64,000 bases of DNA. Origin: Streptomyces sp. NBC_00376 (GTDB taxonomy: Bacteria; Actinomycetota; Actinomycetes; Streptomycetales; Streptomycetaceae). The DNA is taken from assembly GCF_036077095.1 (NCBI RefSeq), contig NZ_CP107960.1, positions 2,232,001 to 2,296,000 of the forward strand. The letters run 5' to 3'. Shown here piece after piece: positions 43,901-53,299 of the stretch; the stretch's first letter is position 1; each line of letters opens with the position of its first letter. Below the pieces are notes generated by a model. That model did not search any database and was not told the DNA's origin. It worked only from the letters and a program-made list of their open reading frames with translations. Made by a program: the position numbers and the translations under genes.

Positions 43901-46060
43901 TCAGCCTGCCGCGGCAAGGACCAGTGGAAGGACCTGGTCGCTCCCCGCCAGGCGCAGGAGCCGGGCGGCGACAGCGAGGGTCCAGCCGGATTCGGTGCAG
44001 TCGTCCACGAGCAGGACGGGGCCGGGAGTACGGGCGAGGGCGTCGGCCAGTTCCCCGGGGACGGCGAAGGCGCCGGAGAGCGCCTTGAGTCGTTGGGCGG
44101 AGTTGCTGCGGCGTGCCGTGTGCGCGCCGCTCGCCCCGGTGTACGTCAGGGTTCCGAGGAAGGGAAGGCGGCCGATCGTCGCGATTCCCTGGGCCAGGGA
44201 GCCGACGAGTTGCGGACGGGTCAGGGAAGGTACGGCGACGACTCCCACCGGCCGGGCAGTGGCGTCCGGGACATTCGGCGCCCAGCCGCCGGAGGAACGC
44301 GCCCAGTCCGCGAGGACCGCCACCGCGGCCTTCAGGACGTCGTCGGGGACCGGCCCGTCGGGCGCGTTCTCGGCCAGCAGCGGGCGCAGCCGGTTGCCCC
44401 AGCCGATGTCCGAGAGCCGCCCCAGGGCACGCCCGGTGGAGCACTGCTCCTTGGCCGGGATACGGCCCTTGAGTTCGATGCCCAGTGCGGGCATCCCCGT
44501 CGGCCACATCCGGCGCGGCTCGACCTCCACCCCCGGGCGGTCCAGTTCCTTCGTCGCGCCCATCAAGGTGTCCGCCGAAACGGCTGAATCGGCCCAGGCA
44601 CCGGCGCAGTTGTCGCAGCGGCCGCACGGCGCCGCCCCCTCGTCGTCCAGCTGCCGGCGCAGGAACTCCATCCGGCACTGGGACGTGCTCGCGTAGTCGC
44701 GCATGGCCTGCTGCTCGGCTGCCCGCTGCCGCGCCACCCACGCGTAGCGTTCGGCGTCGTACACCCACTCGGCTCCCGTGGCCGTCCAGCCGCCCTTCAC
44801 GCGCTTGACCGCGCCGTCGACGTCCAGCACCTTCAGCATCGCTTCCAAGCGGGTGCGCCGAAGGTCCACCACGGCCTCCAGGGCCGGCACGGACAGCGGC
44901 CGTCCCGCGGCGGCGAGGGCCGAGAGAGTCTGCCGAACCTGTGCCTCGGGCGGGAAGGCGGTATCGGCGAAGTAGCGCCAGATGGCCTCGTCCTCCTTGC
45001 CCGGCAGCAGCAGCACATCGGCGTGGGCCACACCGCGCCCCGCCCGCCCCACCTGCTGGTAGTAGGCGATCGGCGAGGACGGCGAGCCGAGATGCACCAC
45101 GAAGCCCAGGTCGGGCTTGTCGAAGCCCATGCCCAGGGCCGAAGTCGCGACCAGTGCCTTGACCCGGTTCTCCTGCAGGTCGGTCTCGGCCTGCAGGCGG
45201 TCGGCGTTCTCCGTCTTCCCCGTGTACGACGCCACGCGGAAGCCTCGCTGGCGCAGGAAGGCGGTGGCCTCCTCGGCCGCCGCGACAGTGAGGGTGTAGA
45301 TGATTCCCGAACCCTGCAGCTCGTCCAGGTGCTCGGCGAGCCAGGCCAGGCGGTGCGCGGCGTCCGGCAGCCGGACCACCCCCAGCCGCAGGCTCTCCCG
45401 CTCCAGCGGACCGCGCAGCACCAGGGCCTCGCCCGCGCCGGTGCCCAGCTGATCGGCCACGTCCGCGGTGACCCGCGCGTTCGCGGTCGCCGTGGTGGCC
45501 AGCACCGGTACGCCGGGGGCGAGCTCGGCGAGCATCGCCCGCAGCCTGCGGTAGTCGGGACGGAAGTCATGGCCCCAGTCGGAGATGCAGTGCGCCTCGT
45601 CCACCACCAGCAGACCGGTGGTGGCCGCGAGCTTGGGCAGCACCTGATCGCGGAAATCCACCGAGTTGAGGCGCTCCGGACTCACGAGGAGAACGTCGGT
45701 GTCGCCGCGCTCGACCTCCTCGTGGATGGTGTCCCACTCCTCCGGGTTGGCCGAGTTGATGGTGCGTGCCCGGATACCGGCCCGCGCCGCCGCGTCGACC
45801 TGGTTACGCATCAGCGCCAGCAGCGGCGAGACGATCACCGTGGGCCCGGAGCCGCGCCGGCGCAGCAGGGCGGTGGCGACGAAGTACACCGCGGACTTGC
45901 CCCAGCCCGTGCGCTGCACCACCAGCGCACGGCGGCGCTCCCGCACCAGAGCCGCCACCGCCTGCCACTGGTCCTCCCGCAGCCGCGCCGAGCCCCCGGG
46001 CTCACCGACGAGCTCGGCAAGGATGTCATCGGCTTCGGCGCGGAGCTCCAGGTTGTCCAT
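43901..46060 (-). CDS. recQ: RecQ-family DNA helicase with C-terminal phosphoribosyltransferase-like domain
   Basis: A 719-residue ATP-dependent 3'-5' DNA helicase. Motif I RTGWGKS near residue 53, DEAHCISDWGHDFRPDY near 145, motif VI region YYQQVGRAGRG, and the RecQ zinc cluster SQCRMEF...CGRCDNC near 445-475. There is no HRDC domain. Instead the last roughly 120 residues look like a ComF-type phosphoribosyltransferase: VVAVPSL, ARRSNSAQRL, then the PRPP-loop-like VLLVDDCTESGWTL. The ATG at 46060 gives MDNLELRAEADD; an ATG three codons earlier is possible. It is divergent from the gene at 46463. Confidence 0.93.
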   Translation of the reverse strand: MDNLELRAEADDILAELVGEPGGSARLREDQWQAVAALVRERRRALVVQRTGWGKSAVYFVATALLRRRGSGPTVIVSPLLALMRNQVDAAARAGIRARTINSANPEEWDTIHEEVERGDTDVLLVSPERLNSVDFRDQVLPKLAATTGLLVVDEAHCISDWGHDFRPDYRRLRAMLAELAPGVPVLATTATANARVTADVADQLGTGAGEALVLRGPLERESLRLGVVRLPDAAHRLAWLAEHLDELQGSGIIYTLTVAAAEEATAFLRQRGFRVASYTGKTENADRLQAETDLQENRVKALVATSALGMGFDKPDLGFVVHLGSPSSPIAYYQQVGRAGRGVAHADVLLLPGKEDEAIWRYFADTAFPPEAQVRQTLSALAAAGRPLSVPALEAVVDLRRTRLEAMLKVLDVDGAVKRVKGGWTATGAEWVYDAERYAWVARQRAAEQQAMRDYASTSQCRMEFLRRQLDDEGAAPCGRCDNCAGAWADSAVSADTLMGATKELDRPGVEVEPRRMWPTGMPALGIELKGRIPAKEQCSTGRALGRLSDIGWGNRLRPLLAENAPDGPVPDDVLKAAVAVLADWARSSGGWAPNVPDATARPVGVVAVPSLTRPQLVGSLAQGIATIGRLPFLGTLTYTGASGAHTARRSNSAQRLKALSGAFAVPGELADALARTPGPVLLVDDCTESGWTLAVAARLLRLAGSDQVLPLVLAAAG

Positions 46061-46462
46061 GCCCCCCATGCAACCCGATGCCTCGGACAATCGGCCACTT
46101 CACCCCACGTGACTCACAGCTCACAGAGGACCCGTTCGGCCAAGTGTTCCCGGGCGCGGGGAGCGCTCGGGGATCATCCGGGTTCTGACGGGCAGCCGAG
46201 CGGGGCGGAGCGGTGTTTCCGCTGGTCCTCGCCGTTCAGGTGTGGCGGGAGGCGTCGTCCGGGCACGGTGTGGGCAGGGATATCAGAGTCATTTCGGCTG
46301 ATTCCCGTCAGCTGCGCCAATTGCTCGTTGCCGCCTGCCGATACGCCAGGAAGAATTGGACTCGCTCCCCGCACAGTCCTTTCGCGGCCCGGAAGGGCTG
46401 TGCCACGGTGCGCCCTCACTCGACCCTGCCCGCACCATGGGCGCGTATGCGAAGGGAGGATC
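46061..46462. other. Divergent intergenic region upstream of recQ
   Basis: A 402 bp gap without a supported gene. One plus-strand frame from 46213 runs on into the next gene out of frame and has no recognisable protein sequence. It should contain promoters for recQ and the gene at 46463; I cannot place -35/-10 elements. A GGGAGG just before 46463 is the downstream ribosome binding site. Confidence 0.5.
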
Positions 46463-47092
46463 GTGACCTTCGGATTCGCTCCGTCCGCAGCCACTTCGAT
46501 GTCGGCGTCCGCCGACTCCGCCAACCGTCTCGCCAGGATGCTCGAGCCCGCCGAGTGGGCCGAAGCCGGCATACCGCTGCTGCGCAGCCCCCGCGAGGTG
46601 GTCAGCGGCCTGCACTCCCGGCACCGGCCGACCCCGGCGACCGCTGTGGTCGCCGTGCTCGACCATGAGGAACGCCTCACGGCCAGCGCTTCGTTCGCCC
46701 GCCGCTCCACCGCCTCGGACGGCTGGGAGTTCCGCAACGCGTTGCTGGCGCATCTGCGCCGTGTCATCCCGCACGATCTCCGCCGCCGCACCCCCGTCCG
46801 TACCGCGGTGCTTCTCTACTGCCGTGAGGGCGAAGAGCGTTGGACGGAGGAGGACGGGGCGTGGATGTGGGGCCTGCGGGACGCCTGCACCCTGCACGGA
46901 CTGCGGTGCGGCGCGTACATCACGCTGACCCGCGGCGGTTGGCAGGTGCTGGGCGAGGGCCGTGGCGGGCGCCGTCCCCACTCCATGTCGCAGCCGTCCG
47001 CTCTCGCCGACGCCTCGCTGGACCAGGATCCGGCCCCGCTGCGCACCGGCGGCGGCGCGGCGCAGGCGCTGCGGCACACCGCGGCCCGCTGA
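46463..47092 (+). CDS. Conserved hypothetical protein of actinobacteria
   Basis: A 209-residue protein I do not recognise. It has an N-terminal Ser/Ala-rich part, a segment RLARMLEPAEWAEAGIPLLRSP, and a central mixed alpha/beta region (ATAVVAVLDHEERLTASASF, TPVRTAVLLYCREGEERWTE) containing one conserved-looking ACTLHGLRCGAYI stretch. The tail is disordered. The GTG at 46463 is chosen for its GGGAGG, although the spacing of three is short; a downstream ATG at 46501 is possible. It is divergent from recQ and converges with the next gene. Codon use is normal for the region. Confidence 0.75.
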   Translation: MTFGFAPSAATSMSASADSANRLARMLEPAEWAEAGIPLLRSPREVVSGLHSRHRPTPATAVVAVLDHEERLTASASFARRSTASDGWEFRNALLAHLRRVIPHDLRRRTPVRTAVLLYCREGEERWTEEDGAWMWGLRDACTLHGLRCGAYITLTRGGWQVLGEGRGGRRPHSMSQPSALADASLDQDPAPLRTGGGAAQALRHTAAR

Positions 47093-47164
47093 CCCACTGC
47101 CCGCCGACCCGGCCGCCCCGTCGGGCAGCCGGGCCCGCGGCCACGGCCGGGTAGGCCCCGCGGA

Positions 47165-47779
47165 TCAGACTCCGGCGCCGAGCACCGCGTTGATCCGCTG
47201 CGGGTCCCCGCACACGATCAGCAGTGCTCCGGCGCGTTCCCGCGCACCGGTCAGCACGCCGGGGGCGGCGTCACCGCCGTTGACGGCGACGATCACCACC
47301 GGGCGGGTCCGCACCCGGTCCGCGGCTGCGGCACCGGCGAAGAAGACATCGTCGCCGGCCTCGTGCTGCGCCCAGTAGGCGGCCTCGCCGAAGGAGAGTT
47401 CGTGCGCGGCCCACGGGTGCTGCTCACCGGTGGTCAGCACCAGGATGTCGCCCGGTGCGCGGCCGGAGTCGAGCAGCAGGTCCACTGCTTCGTCGGCGGC
47501 GTCGAGTGCGCCGTCCGCCGAGGCGGGGATCAACTGGATCTGCGGTGCGGAACGATTCTCCTGCCGGTCCGCCTGGGGGCGGCCGGGGGTGGGATGCGGG
47601 CGCTGCGCCGGGGGCGCGGGCCTCGCGGGGCCGGGCCCGGGGCGACCGGGGCGCGGCGTGGCCGCTGAACGCGGGCCGGGTACGGGACGGGGGGTCGACG
47701 CGGTGCGGCCTGCGGCCGGAGTGACGCGGGGACCCTGGGCGCTCTCGTGAATCTGAGGCTCCTCGAGGATGAGAGGCAT
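47165..47779 (-). CDS. Hypothetical protein with UvrD/Rep helicase C-terminal-like segment
   Basis: A 204-residue protein. Residues about 1-75 are Pro/Arg/Gly/Ala-rich and disordered. The remainder resembles the tail of SF1 helicases: GDILVLTTGEQHPWAAHELSF, VVIVAVNGGDA, and GARERAGALLIVCGDPQRINAVLG, where intact helicases have LTRARExLxVVGDP. The motor domains are absent. It may be a stand-alone helicase-like regulator or a degenerate gene. The start is uncertain: ATG 47779 or GTG 47806, neither with a good ribosome binding site. It lies directly downstream of rnhB on the same strand. Confidence 0.65.
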   Translation of the reverse strand: MPLILEEPQIHESAQGPRVTPAAGRTASTPRPVPGPRSAATPRPGRPGPGPARPAPPAQRPHPTPGRPQADRQENRSAPQIQLIPASADGALDAADEAVDLLLDSGRAPGDILVLTTGEQHPWAAHELSFGEAAYWAQHEAGDDVFFAGAAAADRVRTRPVVIVAVNGGDAAPGVLTGARERAGALLIVCGDPQRINAVLGAGV

Positions 47780-47839
47780 GGGTGGTTGTCTATCAAACGC
47801 CGGCACACGGGGCGTCGGCGGGTGGGTACATGTGCGCGA

Positions 47840-48550
47840 TCAGAAGTCGAAGCCGAGCTGGCCCCCGCTTTCCAGTGCAGCCGCCTCGGCGGAGATGCGG
47901 ACCTTCTTGAGGTGCTGCCACCTGGGCAGCGCGTCGAGATAGGACCACGACAGACGGTGGTGGGGTGTCGGTCCCCACTCCTCCAGCGCGGCCCTGTGTA
48001 CGGGGGACGGGTAACCGGCGTTGGCCTCGAAGGCGAATGCGGCGTACTCGCCGGAATCCGCGCCCAGTTCGGCCATCATCCGGTCCCGGTGGACCTTCGC
48101 GATCACCGAAGCGGCCGCGACCGCGATACAGGACTGGTCGCCCTTGATCACGGTGCGGACCTGCCAGGGCTGTCCCAGGTAGTCGTGCTTGCCGTCGAGT
48201 ATCACCGCGTCCGGCCGCACCGGCAGGGCTTCGAGGGCGCGTACGGCGGCGAGGCGCAGCGCGGCCGTCATCCCGAGCTCGTCGATCTCCTGTGGAGAGG
48301 CGTCGCCGAGACCGAACGCGGTGACCCAGCGCTCCAGCAACGGTGCGAGTTCCGCACGGCGCTTGGGGCTGATCAGCTTGGAGTCGGTGAGTCCGGCGGG
48401 AGGTCTGCGAAGGCCGGTGACGGCCGCGCACACTGTGACCGGTCCCGCCCACGCTCCGCGTCCGACCTCATCGACACCGGCGACGGTCTTGGCACCGGTG
48501 GTGGCGCGCAGCGAGCGCTCGACGGTGTGCGTGGGTGGTTCGTACGGCAT
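47840..48550 (-). CDS. rnhB: Ribonuclease HII
   Basis: Removes RNA, including single ribonucleotides, from DNA-RNA hybrids. The 236-residue protein has the type 2 RNase H motifs in order: [16 protein letters not shown] with the first Asp and Glu, [26 protein letters not shown] with the third acidic residue, and [18 protein letters not shown] followed by HRLSW. The start [13 protein letters not shown] is the only ATG giving normal length. It is upstream of and probably co-transcribed with the gene at 47165. Confidence 0.95.
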   Translation of the reverse strand: MPYEPPTHTVERSLRATTGAKTVAGVDEVGRGAWAGPVTVCAAVTGLRRPPAGLTDSKLISPKRRAELAPLLERWVTAFGLGDASPQEIDELGMTAALRLAAVRALEALPVRPDAVILDGKHDYLGQPWQVRTVIKGDQSCIAVAAASVIAKVHRDRMMAELGADSGEYAAFAFEANAGYPSPVHRAALEEWGPTPHHRLSWSYLDALPRWQHLKKVRISAEAAALESGGQLGFDF

Positions 48551-48697
48551 GGCGCCTGTCAGCGTACGCCGATGGGGCGGCCGACAACACCCCGGGGCGC
48601 CCGTCGGCCGCCGCGTACTCGTGGCGCGGCCGTGGAGGCCGGTGTTCCGCATGCCGGGCACCCCGGAGGGGGTGGCTCCGAGGCCGGTGAGTACGGC

Positions 48698-48727
48698 GGG
48701 CCGAGCCGCGTGTGCGCGGCTCGGCCC
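48698..48727 (-). terminator. Hairpin terminator of the large membrane protein gene
   Basis: A 13-bp perfect stem GGGCCGAGCCGCG / CGCGGCTCGGCCC (48698-48710 and 48715-48727) with loop TGTG, about 90 bp after the stop codon at 48814. Confidence 0.85.
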
Positions 48728-48750
48728 GGTCAGTGCTCGCTCAGTGCGGA

Positions 48751-48824
48751 GTACGGAAACTCGCTCGGCACGGGGGTACGTAAAGTCGCTCGGTACGGAG
48801 GTACGGAACCGGCTCAGTACGGGT
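48751..48824. repeat. Three imperfect 25-bp direct repeats
   Basis: Units starting at 48751, 48776 and 48801 share the pattern GTACGnAAactCGCTCgGtACGG with an exact 25-bp period. They lie between the stop of the membrane protein gene and its terminator, with the last copy running into the final codons. Confidence 0.75.
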
Positions 48825-50535
48825 CGTACGGATCGCTTTCGTCGAAGTCGCGGTCGCTGCCTCCGATGCCCGTACGCGATTCGGTGCAGGGCTGCGTCGG
48901 ATCGGCCGGATGCCGCTTCAGGATGTCGCGGGCCCGTGCCTCGCCCCAGCTGGTGGCGTACCAGGGGACGTCGTCGGAGCGCAGTGACCGTTCGATGCCC
49001 AGGAGCGCACAGGAGCGCAGTGGTTCCGGCAGTGTGTCCAGGGCCGGTACGGCGTCGGCCGAGAGGTCCTTGAGGTAGGCGACGTCGATCGAGTGGTCGT
49101 CGCGGTAGCGCTGGACGTTCTGCTCCGCGATCAGCCCGTCGGGCGAGATCAGTCCGAACGCGAGGACGGCGACGGCCGCGCTGGCAGCCACGGCACGCGG
49201 CAGCATGCGGGCGCCGAACACCCCGGCGGCCATGATCAGAACCAGCACCACGCCCAGCCAGAGCTCCACGGCGGCCACGGATATCCGAAGCCGTGTCAGG
49301 CCGTACGCGTCGACGTAGAGGTCCATCCTCCTCAGCGCGGAGGCCACGACGATCAGGGTGAGCAGGCACAGCACGCCGAGCACGGTCCGGACGAGAGTGC
49401 GGTCGCCGCTCTTTCCGCGAGGGGCCCAGCGCAGGGCGAGCGCGATCACCAGCAGCGTGAGGACCGTGGCCCAGAGAAGCTGCCAGAAGCCCTGCCGGGC
49501 GTACTCGGAGTAGCTGAGATCGGTCTCGGCCATCACCTTGTCGTATCCGCCGAGCAGCACGGTGAGCTGGACAGCGATGAAGACGGCGAACAGCAGGTTC
49601 AGCACGATGAGCGGCAGGGCCCACTCCACCCGCCCGCGGGCCTTCCCCGGACGGACGGTGAGGCCGTCCCAGCGGATCGGAGCGGCTGCGGCGTACGCGG
49701 CGGCGAGCGCGCCGATCAGCCCGACCAGGAAGAGGAGGAACCGCCACGGGGTGCCGGTGAGCGAAACGTCGGGCATCAGATCGCCGAGCACATCGGCGAA
49801 GGCGGCATCGGCGCTCGCGAACAGCGCCCCGAACACGATGAGCAGCACGACCGCCACCGCGACGCTGCGCAGAACGACCCCCAGCCGGCCGCGGGAACCC
49901 GCCGTCAGCGCGTGCACGCCCCGACCGCCCCAGGCCAGACCGTCCGCGATGGCGCTGAACAGACCGAGCGAGCCCAGGAACACCCCGAGCCAGCTGCGGC
50001 TGCCGTGCAGGGCGAGCGAGCCCAGCGCGATGGCCGACACGACAGCCAGGAAGACGGGCCAGCCGGCGTCCCTCAGCGCCGGGACGGCGAGGAGCGCCAG
50101 TCCGCCGACCGCCCAGAAGGCCGTCCACGGGCGGAGGCGGCGACCGGCCGCACGGGCGGCGAAGTATGCCCCGAGCGCTGCGGGGACCGCGACGATCAGC
50201 GCGTTCGGGCCGAGACCGTCGCCCAGCAAGAGGGCGCTCAGCACCGCCGTGACGACGACGCAGCAGAGGGTCGCGCCACGAATGGTGGCCGGCGCCGCCG
50301 GGCGCAGTGTCGACAGCGCGGAGACCTGTTGAGAGCTGCTCTGCCGCCATGGGTTGGGCGGGTACGGTTGCCCGCCCTGCTGCGCGTGGACGGGCACTTT
50401 CGGCGGCTCGGGAGCAGTGCCTCGGGGCTCGGGCAGCGGAGCCTTCGACCATGCGGTCGGCTCGGACGTTCCGGCCTGCCCCGACGGCTCGGGTTCGTCT
50501 GCCGGCCGGGGCGTTCGTGACGTGTGATCGGACAT
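48814..50535 (-). CDS. DUF4153/DUF4173-type polytopic membrane protein
   Basis: A 573-residue membrane protein with about 12 hydrophobic segments (from about residue 85 to 470). The polar N-terminus is rich in Pro/Glu/Ser and probably cytoplasmic, and the soluble C-terminus (about 480-573) ends DESDPYDPY. The [16 protein letters not shown] stretch is typical of the DUF4153/DUF4173 group. Function unknown. GGAGGGG stands four bases before the ATG at 50535. It is upstream of rnhB on the same strand but separated by a terminator. Confidence 0.82.
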   Translation of the reverse strand: MSDHTSRTPRPADEPEPSGQAGTSEPTAWSKAPLPEPRGTAPEPPKVPVHAQQGGQPYPPNPWRQSSSQQVSALSTLRPAAPATIRGATLCCVVVTAVLSALLLGDGLGPNALIVAVPAALGAYFAARAAGRRLRPWTAFWAVGGLALLAVPALRDAGWPVFLAVVSAIALGSLALHGSRSWLGVFLGSLGLFSAIADGLAWGGRGVHALTAGSRGRLGVVLRSVAVAVVLLIVFGALFASADAAFADVLGDLMPDVSLTGTPWRFLLFLVGLIGALAAAYAAAAPIRWDGLTVRPGKARGRVEWALPLIVLNLLFAVFIAVQLTVLLGGYDKVMAETDLSYSEYARQGFWQLLWATVLTLLVIALALRWAPRGKSGDRTLVRTVLGVLCLLTLIVVASALRRMDLYVDAYGLTRLRISVAAVELWLGVVLVLIMAAGVFGARMLPRAVAASAAVAVLAFGLISPDGLIAEQNVQRYRDDHSIDVAYLKDLSADAVPALDTLPEPLRSCALLGIERSLRSDDVPWYATSWGEARARDILKRHPADPTQPCTESRTGIGGSDRDFDESDPYDPY

Positions 50536-50752
50536 GGGACCCCTCCCCCACCGAGGTCCGCGCACACCGCCCGCAGGGCAGCGGCTGGGGCACCCCGGCG
50601 TCTCATTTTCGGCGCACGCCCGTCTGGATGATCATCAACGGCGGCGTGGCCGAAAGAGTAGCTTCCGCTCGCTGTTGCGAACCGTGCGGGGAGGAGCTGT
50701 GGCAGTACCGTGACAGTCCGGTGGCGGGGTCGGCGCCCGGCTCGTCGGCGAT

Positions 50753-51670
50753 TCAGGAGCCGCTGTTCCGCTGCGGAAGCCAGTCCGGCAGCTCCTCCGT
50801 GCGCGCCGTCCAGTCGGCCGGTGGCGCGCCTGCCTTGCCCGCCGCGACGACCCCGCCGACGATCGCGCAGGTCGTGTCGACGTCGCCGCCTGCTTGGGCG
50901 GTCACCCAGAATGCCTGCTCGAAATCGCCGAGGCTCCGCGCCGCCGACCAGAGCGCGAACGGAACGGTGTCATGTGCACTGGTACGCCGGCCGTTGCCGA
51001 GGACCGCTGCGACCGTCCCGGCGTCCGAGTAGTCGAGCATGTCCCGTGCCCGGCGCAGCCCGGCGCCGACGGCGCTGCGCGGTACGAGCGCGATCACGCC
51101 GTCGAGCAGTTCCGCCGGGGTGGGCGGGCCGGTCGTCGCCGCGGCCAGTGAGGCTGCCGCTGCGACGGCCATCGCGCCCACCACCGCCTCGCGGTGCTGG
51201 TGCGTGGTGTACGAGGAGATCTCGGCCTGGTGGGTGGCCTGCTCCGGATCGTCCGCGTACCAGGCACCGAGCGGCGCGATGCGCATCGACGAGCCGTTGC
51301 CCCAGGACCCCTGGCCCTGGAACAGCGCGGACGCCAGCTCCCGCCAGTCACCGCCTTCCCGGACCAGCCTGAGCAGCCGGTTCACGGCGGGGCCGTAGCC
51401 ACGGTCGAAGTCATGGTGGTCGGCGAAGGAACGGGCGAGCGCGTCCTGGTCGATCCGCTCGTGCTCCACCAGCACTGCCAGCACCGAACACGCCATCTCG
51501 GTGTCGTCCGTCCACTGCCAGGAGCCGGATGGAAGTTCGCGCCGCTTCAGCAGCGGATAGTTGACAGGCACAAAGAACTGGGAGCCCAGTGCGTCTCCCA
51601 CGGAGAGCCCGCGCAGGCTGGCCAGTGCGCGCAGGGCTCGTTGGCCGGAAGCAGAGTCAGCGGTTGTCAT
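50753..51670 (-). CDS. ADP-ribosylglycohydrolase (DraG family)
   Basis: A 305-residue dinuclear-magnesium enzyme that removes ADP-ribose from modified proteins or small molecules. Metal-binding motifs are WQWTDDTEMA near residue 52 and the C-terminal GGDVDTTCAIVGG. The N-terminal helix begins LASLRGLSVGDALGSQ. It is one of many DraG paralogues in Streptomyces and its substrate is unknown. The stop of the upstream phosphatase-type gene is not involved: its own promoter or a 12-bp gap from the gene at 51683 must be read in the opposite order, so it lies downstream of that gene and is likely co-transcribed. Confidence 0.9.
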   Translation of the reverse strand: MTTADSASGQRALRALASLRGLSVGDALGSQFFVPVNYPLLKRRELPSGSWQWTDDTEMACSVLAVLVEHERIDQDALARSFADHHDFDRGYGPAVNRLLRLVREGGDWRELASALFQGQGSWGNGSSMRIAPLGAWYADDPEQATHQAEISSYTTHQHREAVVGAMAVAAAASLAAATTGPPTPAELLDGVIALVPRSAVGAGLRRARDMLDYSDAGTVAAVLGNGRRTSAHDTVPFALWSAARSLGDFEQAFWVTAQAGGDVDTTCAIVGGVVAAGKAGAPPADWTARTEELPDWLPQRNSGS

Positions 51671-51682
51671 CGCCCTTCCACT

Positions 51683-52342
51683 CTATCCGGTGATGCCGTA
51701 CGGCTCAGGGATACGCCAGCGCTCGAACGGCCGGTCAAGGGTGTAGCGCCCGTCCGCTCCGAGTATCAGCGTGCGGGTCTCCCCGTTGCCCGGATTGGAC
51801 AGCGACTCGAACTCGGCGACCGACCAGTGGAACCACCGCATGCAGAACAAACGCATGGTCAGCCCGTGCGTGACCAGCAGGACGTTCTCCGGATGGTCGG
51901 GGGCTTCGAAACTCCGGTGCAGGCTCTCCAGGAAGGCCCCGACCCTGTCGTACACGTCGGCGCCGGACTCCCCCTGCGCGAAGCGGTAGAAGAAGTGGCC
52001 GTACGCGTCCCGGTACTCCTTCTGAAGGCGCACGTCGTCACGGTCCTGCCAGTTTCCCCAGTCCTGCTCGCGCAGCCGTGGTTCCTCGCGCACCCGCACG
52101 TTCTCCAGGGCCAGGCCGAGGGACCTGAACGTCTCGTGGGTGCGGCGGTAGGGCGAGACGTACACGCTGACCCGCTCGCCGCCGAACAGCTCGCGCAGCC
52201 GCACGCCCGTCTCCCTGGCCTGTCTCAGCCCTGTCGCGGTGAGCCTCAGCGCGTGGTCCGGCTCGCGCTCGTACACCGTGTCGTCGGCGTTGCCCTCGGA
52301 CTCCCCGTGCCGGACGAGGACAATGCGTTGCGGTCGTGCCAT
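51683..52342 (-). CDS. Histidine phosphatase family protein (phosphoglycerate mutase-like)
   Basis: A 219-residue branch-1 histidine phosphatase. The catalytic RHGE is in VLVRHGESEGNADD near residue 11, the second catalytic His in LLVTHGLTMRL near residue 157, and supporting Arg in SPYRRTHET. It acts on phosphomonoesters; the substrate is unknown. It is followed 12 bp later by the ADP-ribosylglycohydrolase gene on the same strand, suggesting a two-gene operon. The ATG at 52342 is the only start giving the beta strand directly. Confidence 0.9.
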   Translation of the reverse strand: MARPQRIVLVRHGESEGNADDTVYEREPDHALRLTATGLRQARETGVRLRELFGGERVSVYVSPYRRTHETFRSLGLALENVRVREEPRLREQDWGNWQDRDDVRLQKEYRDAYGHFFYRFAQGESGADVYDRVGAFLESLHRSFEAPDHPENVLLVTHGLTMRLFCMRWFHWSVAEFESLSNPGNGETRTLILGADGRYTLDRPFERWRIPEPYGITG

Positions 52343-52594
52343 GTACCGACCCTAGATCGACCGCGGCTCGTTCGAGCAGTCGTCCGCACTTCGGCCGGCG
52401 GATGTCGCCGGTGTGACGGCGGCAGGGCCGCGCGTATCCGGGCAGCGGTCCGTGACGCCGTCCCGACCGGCCTGGTGGAGCATGGCTGCCCCGGTCTCAC
52501 CGTGGACTGCGCCGCGGAGCATTCCGGCGCCACCGCCGACGCCGGTCCTGTCAGGCCGCTCGCTCGACCACGACAGCCGGGTCGGCCGCACTGG

Positions 52595-53200
52595 TCACAC
52601 CGTCCACGACGGCTCCAACTGCACGACATCTCCAGCCACTTCCGCCACATCGTCCTCGATCTGTGTGCGTTGCGACAGCCGCTCGATGCTCCCCGCACGG
52701 TACTTGCCACGCTCGGCGTTCGACTGCCACATGGACAGCACGAGGAACTCATGGCCCGGCGCTTCCCCGAACACCCCTCGCAACATGCCGGGCGATCCGG
52801 CCATCGCCGGGTTCCACACCCGCTCCTGCATCAACGCGAAGTGCTCCACCCGGTCCTCGCGCACCTTGCTGTGCGCCACTCGGACGACATCCGCATCGGT
52901 GAAGCGCGGTTCGAAGCCCGTCTTCACATCGAAGCGGTGCTCGAACAGCTTGACCTGCATACCGCTGTACGTACCGGACTGCGCGGCGGCCAGGCCGTCG
53001 TGCGCACGTGCCATGAACGAGTCGTAGAAGACGCGGTTCTCCCAGAAGGCGAATATGTGCGCCACGTCCGGACGGCCACGGCTCCACCCGCCGCCCTGAC
53101 CGCTGAACCCGGGCTCACCCGGCAGCTCCGCCCACTTCCGCTGCCCCCGTTCAAAACCTCGACGGTCCACCACGGTGCAACGAATCCACTTGACCAGCAC
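52595..53200 (-). CDS. YdbC-like protein (DUF4937 type)
   Basis: A 201-residue cytoplasmic protein of two similar alpha/beta halves resembling YdbC-type proteins (first half WIRCTVVDRRGFERGQRKW to about residue 80; second half DADVVRVAHSKVREDRVEHF onward, ending in FLVLSMWQSNAERGKYR). The fold is reminiscent of ferredoxin-like antibiotic monooxygenase dimers. Function unknown. The start at 53200 is a near-terminal methionine codon in frame with MLVKWIRC. The 250 bp downstream to the histidine phosphatase gene holds nothing recognisable. Confidence 0.8.
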   Translation of the reverse strand: MLVKWIRCTVVDRRGFERGQRKWAELPGEPGFSGQGGGWSRGRPDVAHIFAFWENRVFYDSFMARAHDGLAAAQSGTYSGMQVKLFEHRFDVKTGFEPRFTDADVVRVAHSKVREDRVEHFALMQERVWNPAMAGSPGMLRGVFGEAPGHEFLVLSMWQSNAERGKYRAGSIERLSQRTQIEDDVAEVAGDVVQLEPSWTV

Positions 53201-53299
53201 CGCGCCATCGTACGGTGCACGGCGCGGCGCGAGTCACGCTCTGGCGGAGTCCGGTGGAGTGCGCCCGGAGCGACCGCCGTTCACCGCAGAATGATCCCC

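Noticed and set aside
46213..46668. Plus-strand frame upstream of the hypothetical gene at 46463
   Set aside because: The translation is Arg/Pro-rich after the first 60 codons and overlaps the better-supported frame starting at 46463.
50536..50752. Possible tRNA or small RNA in the gap before the ADP-ribosylglycohydrolase
   Set aside because: I could not fold a cloverleaf with a T-loop, and no conserved RNA motif is apparent.
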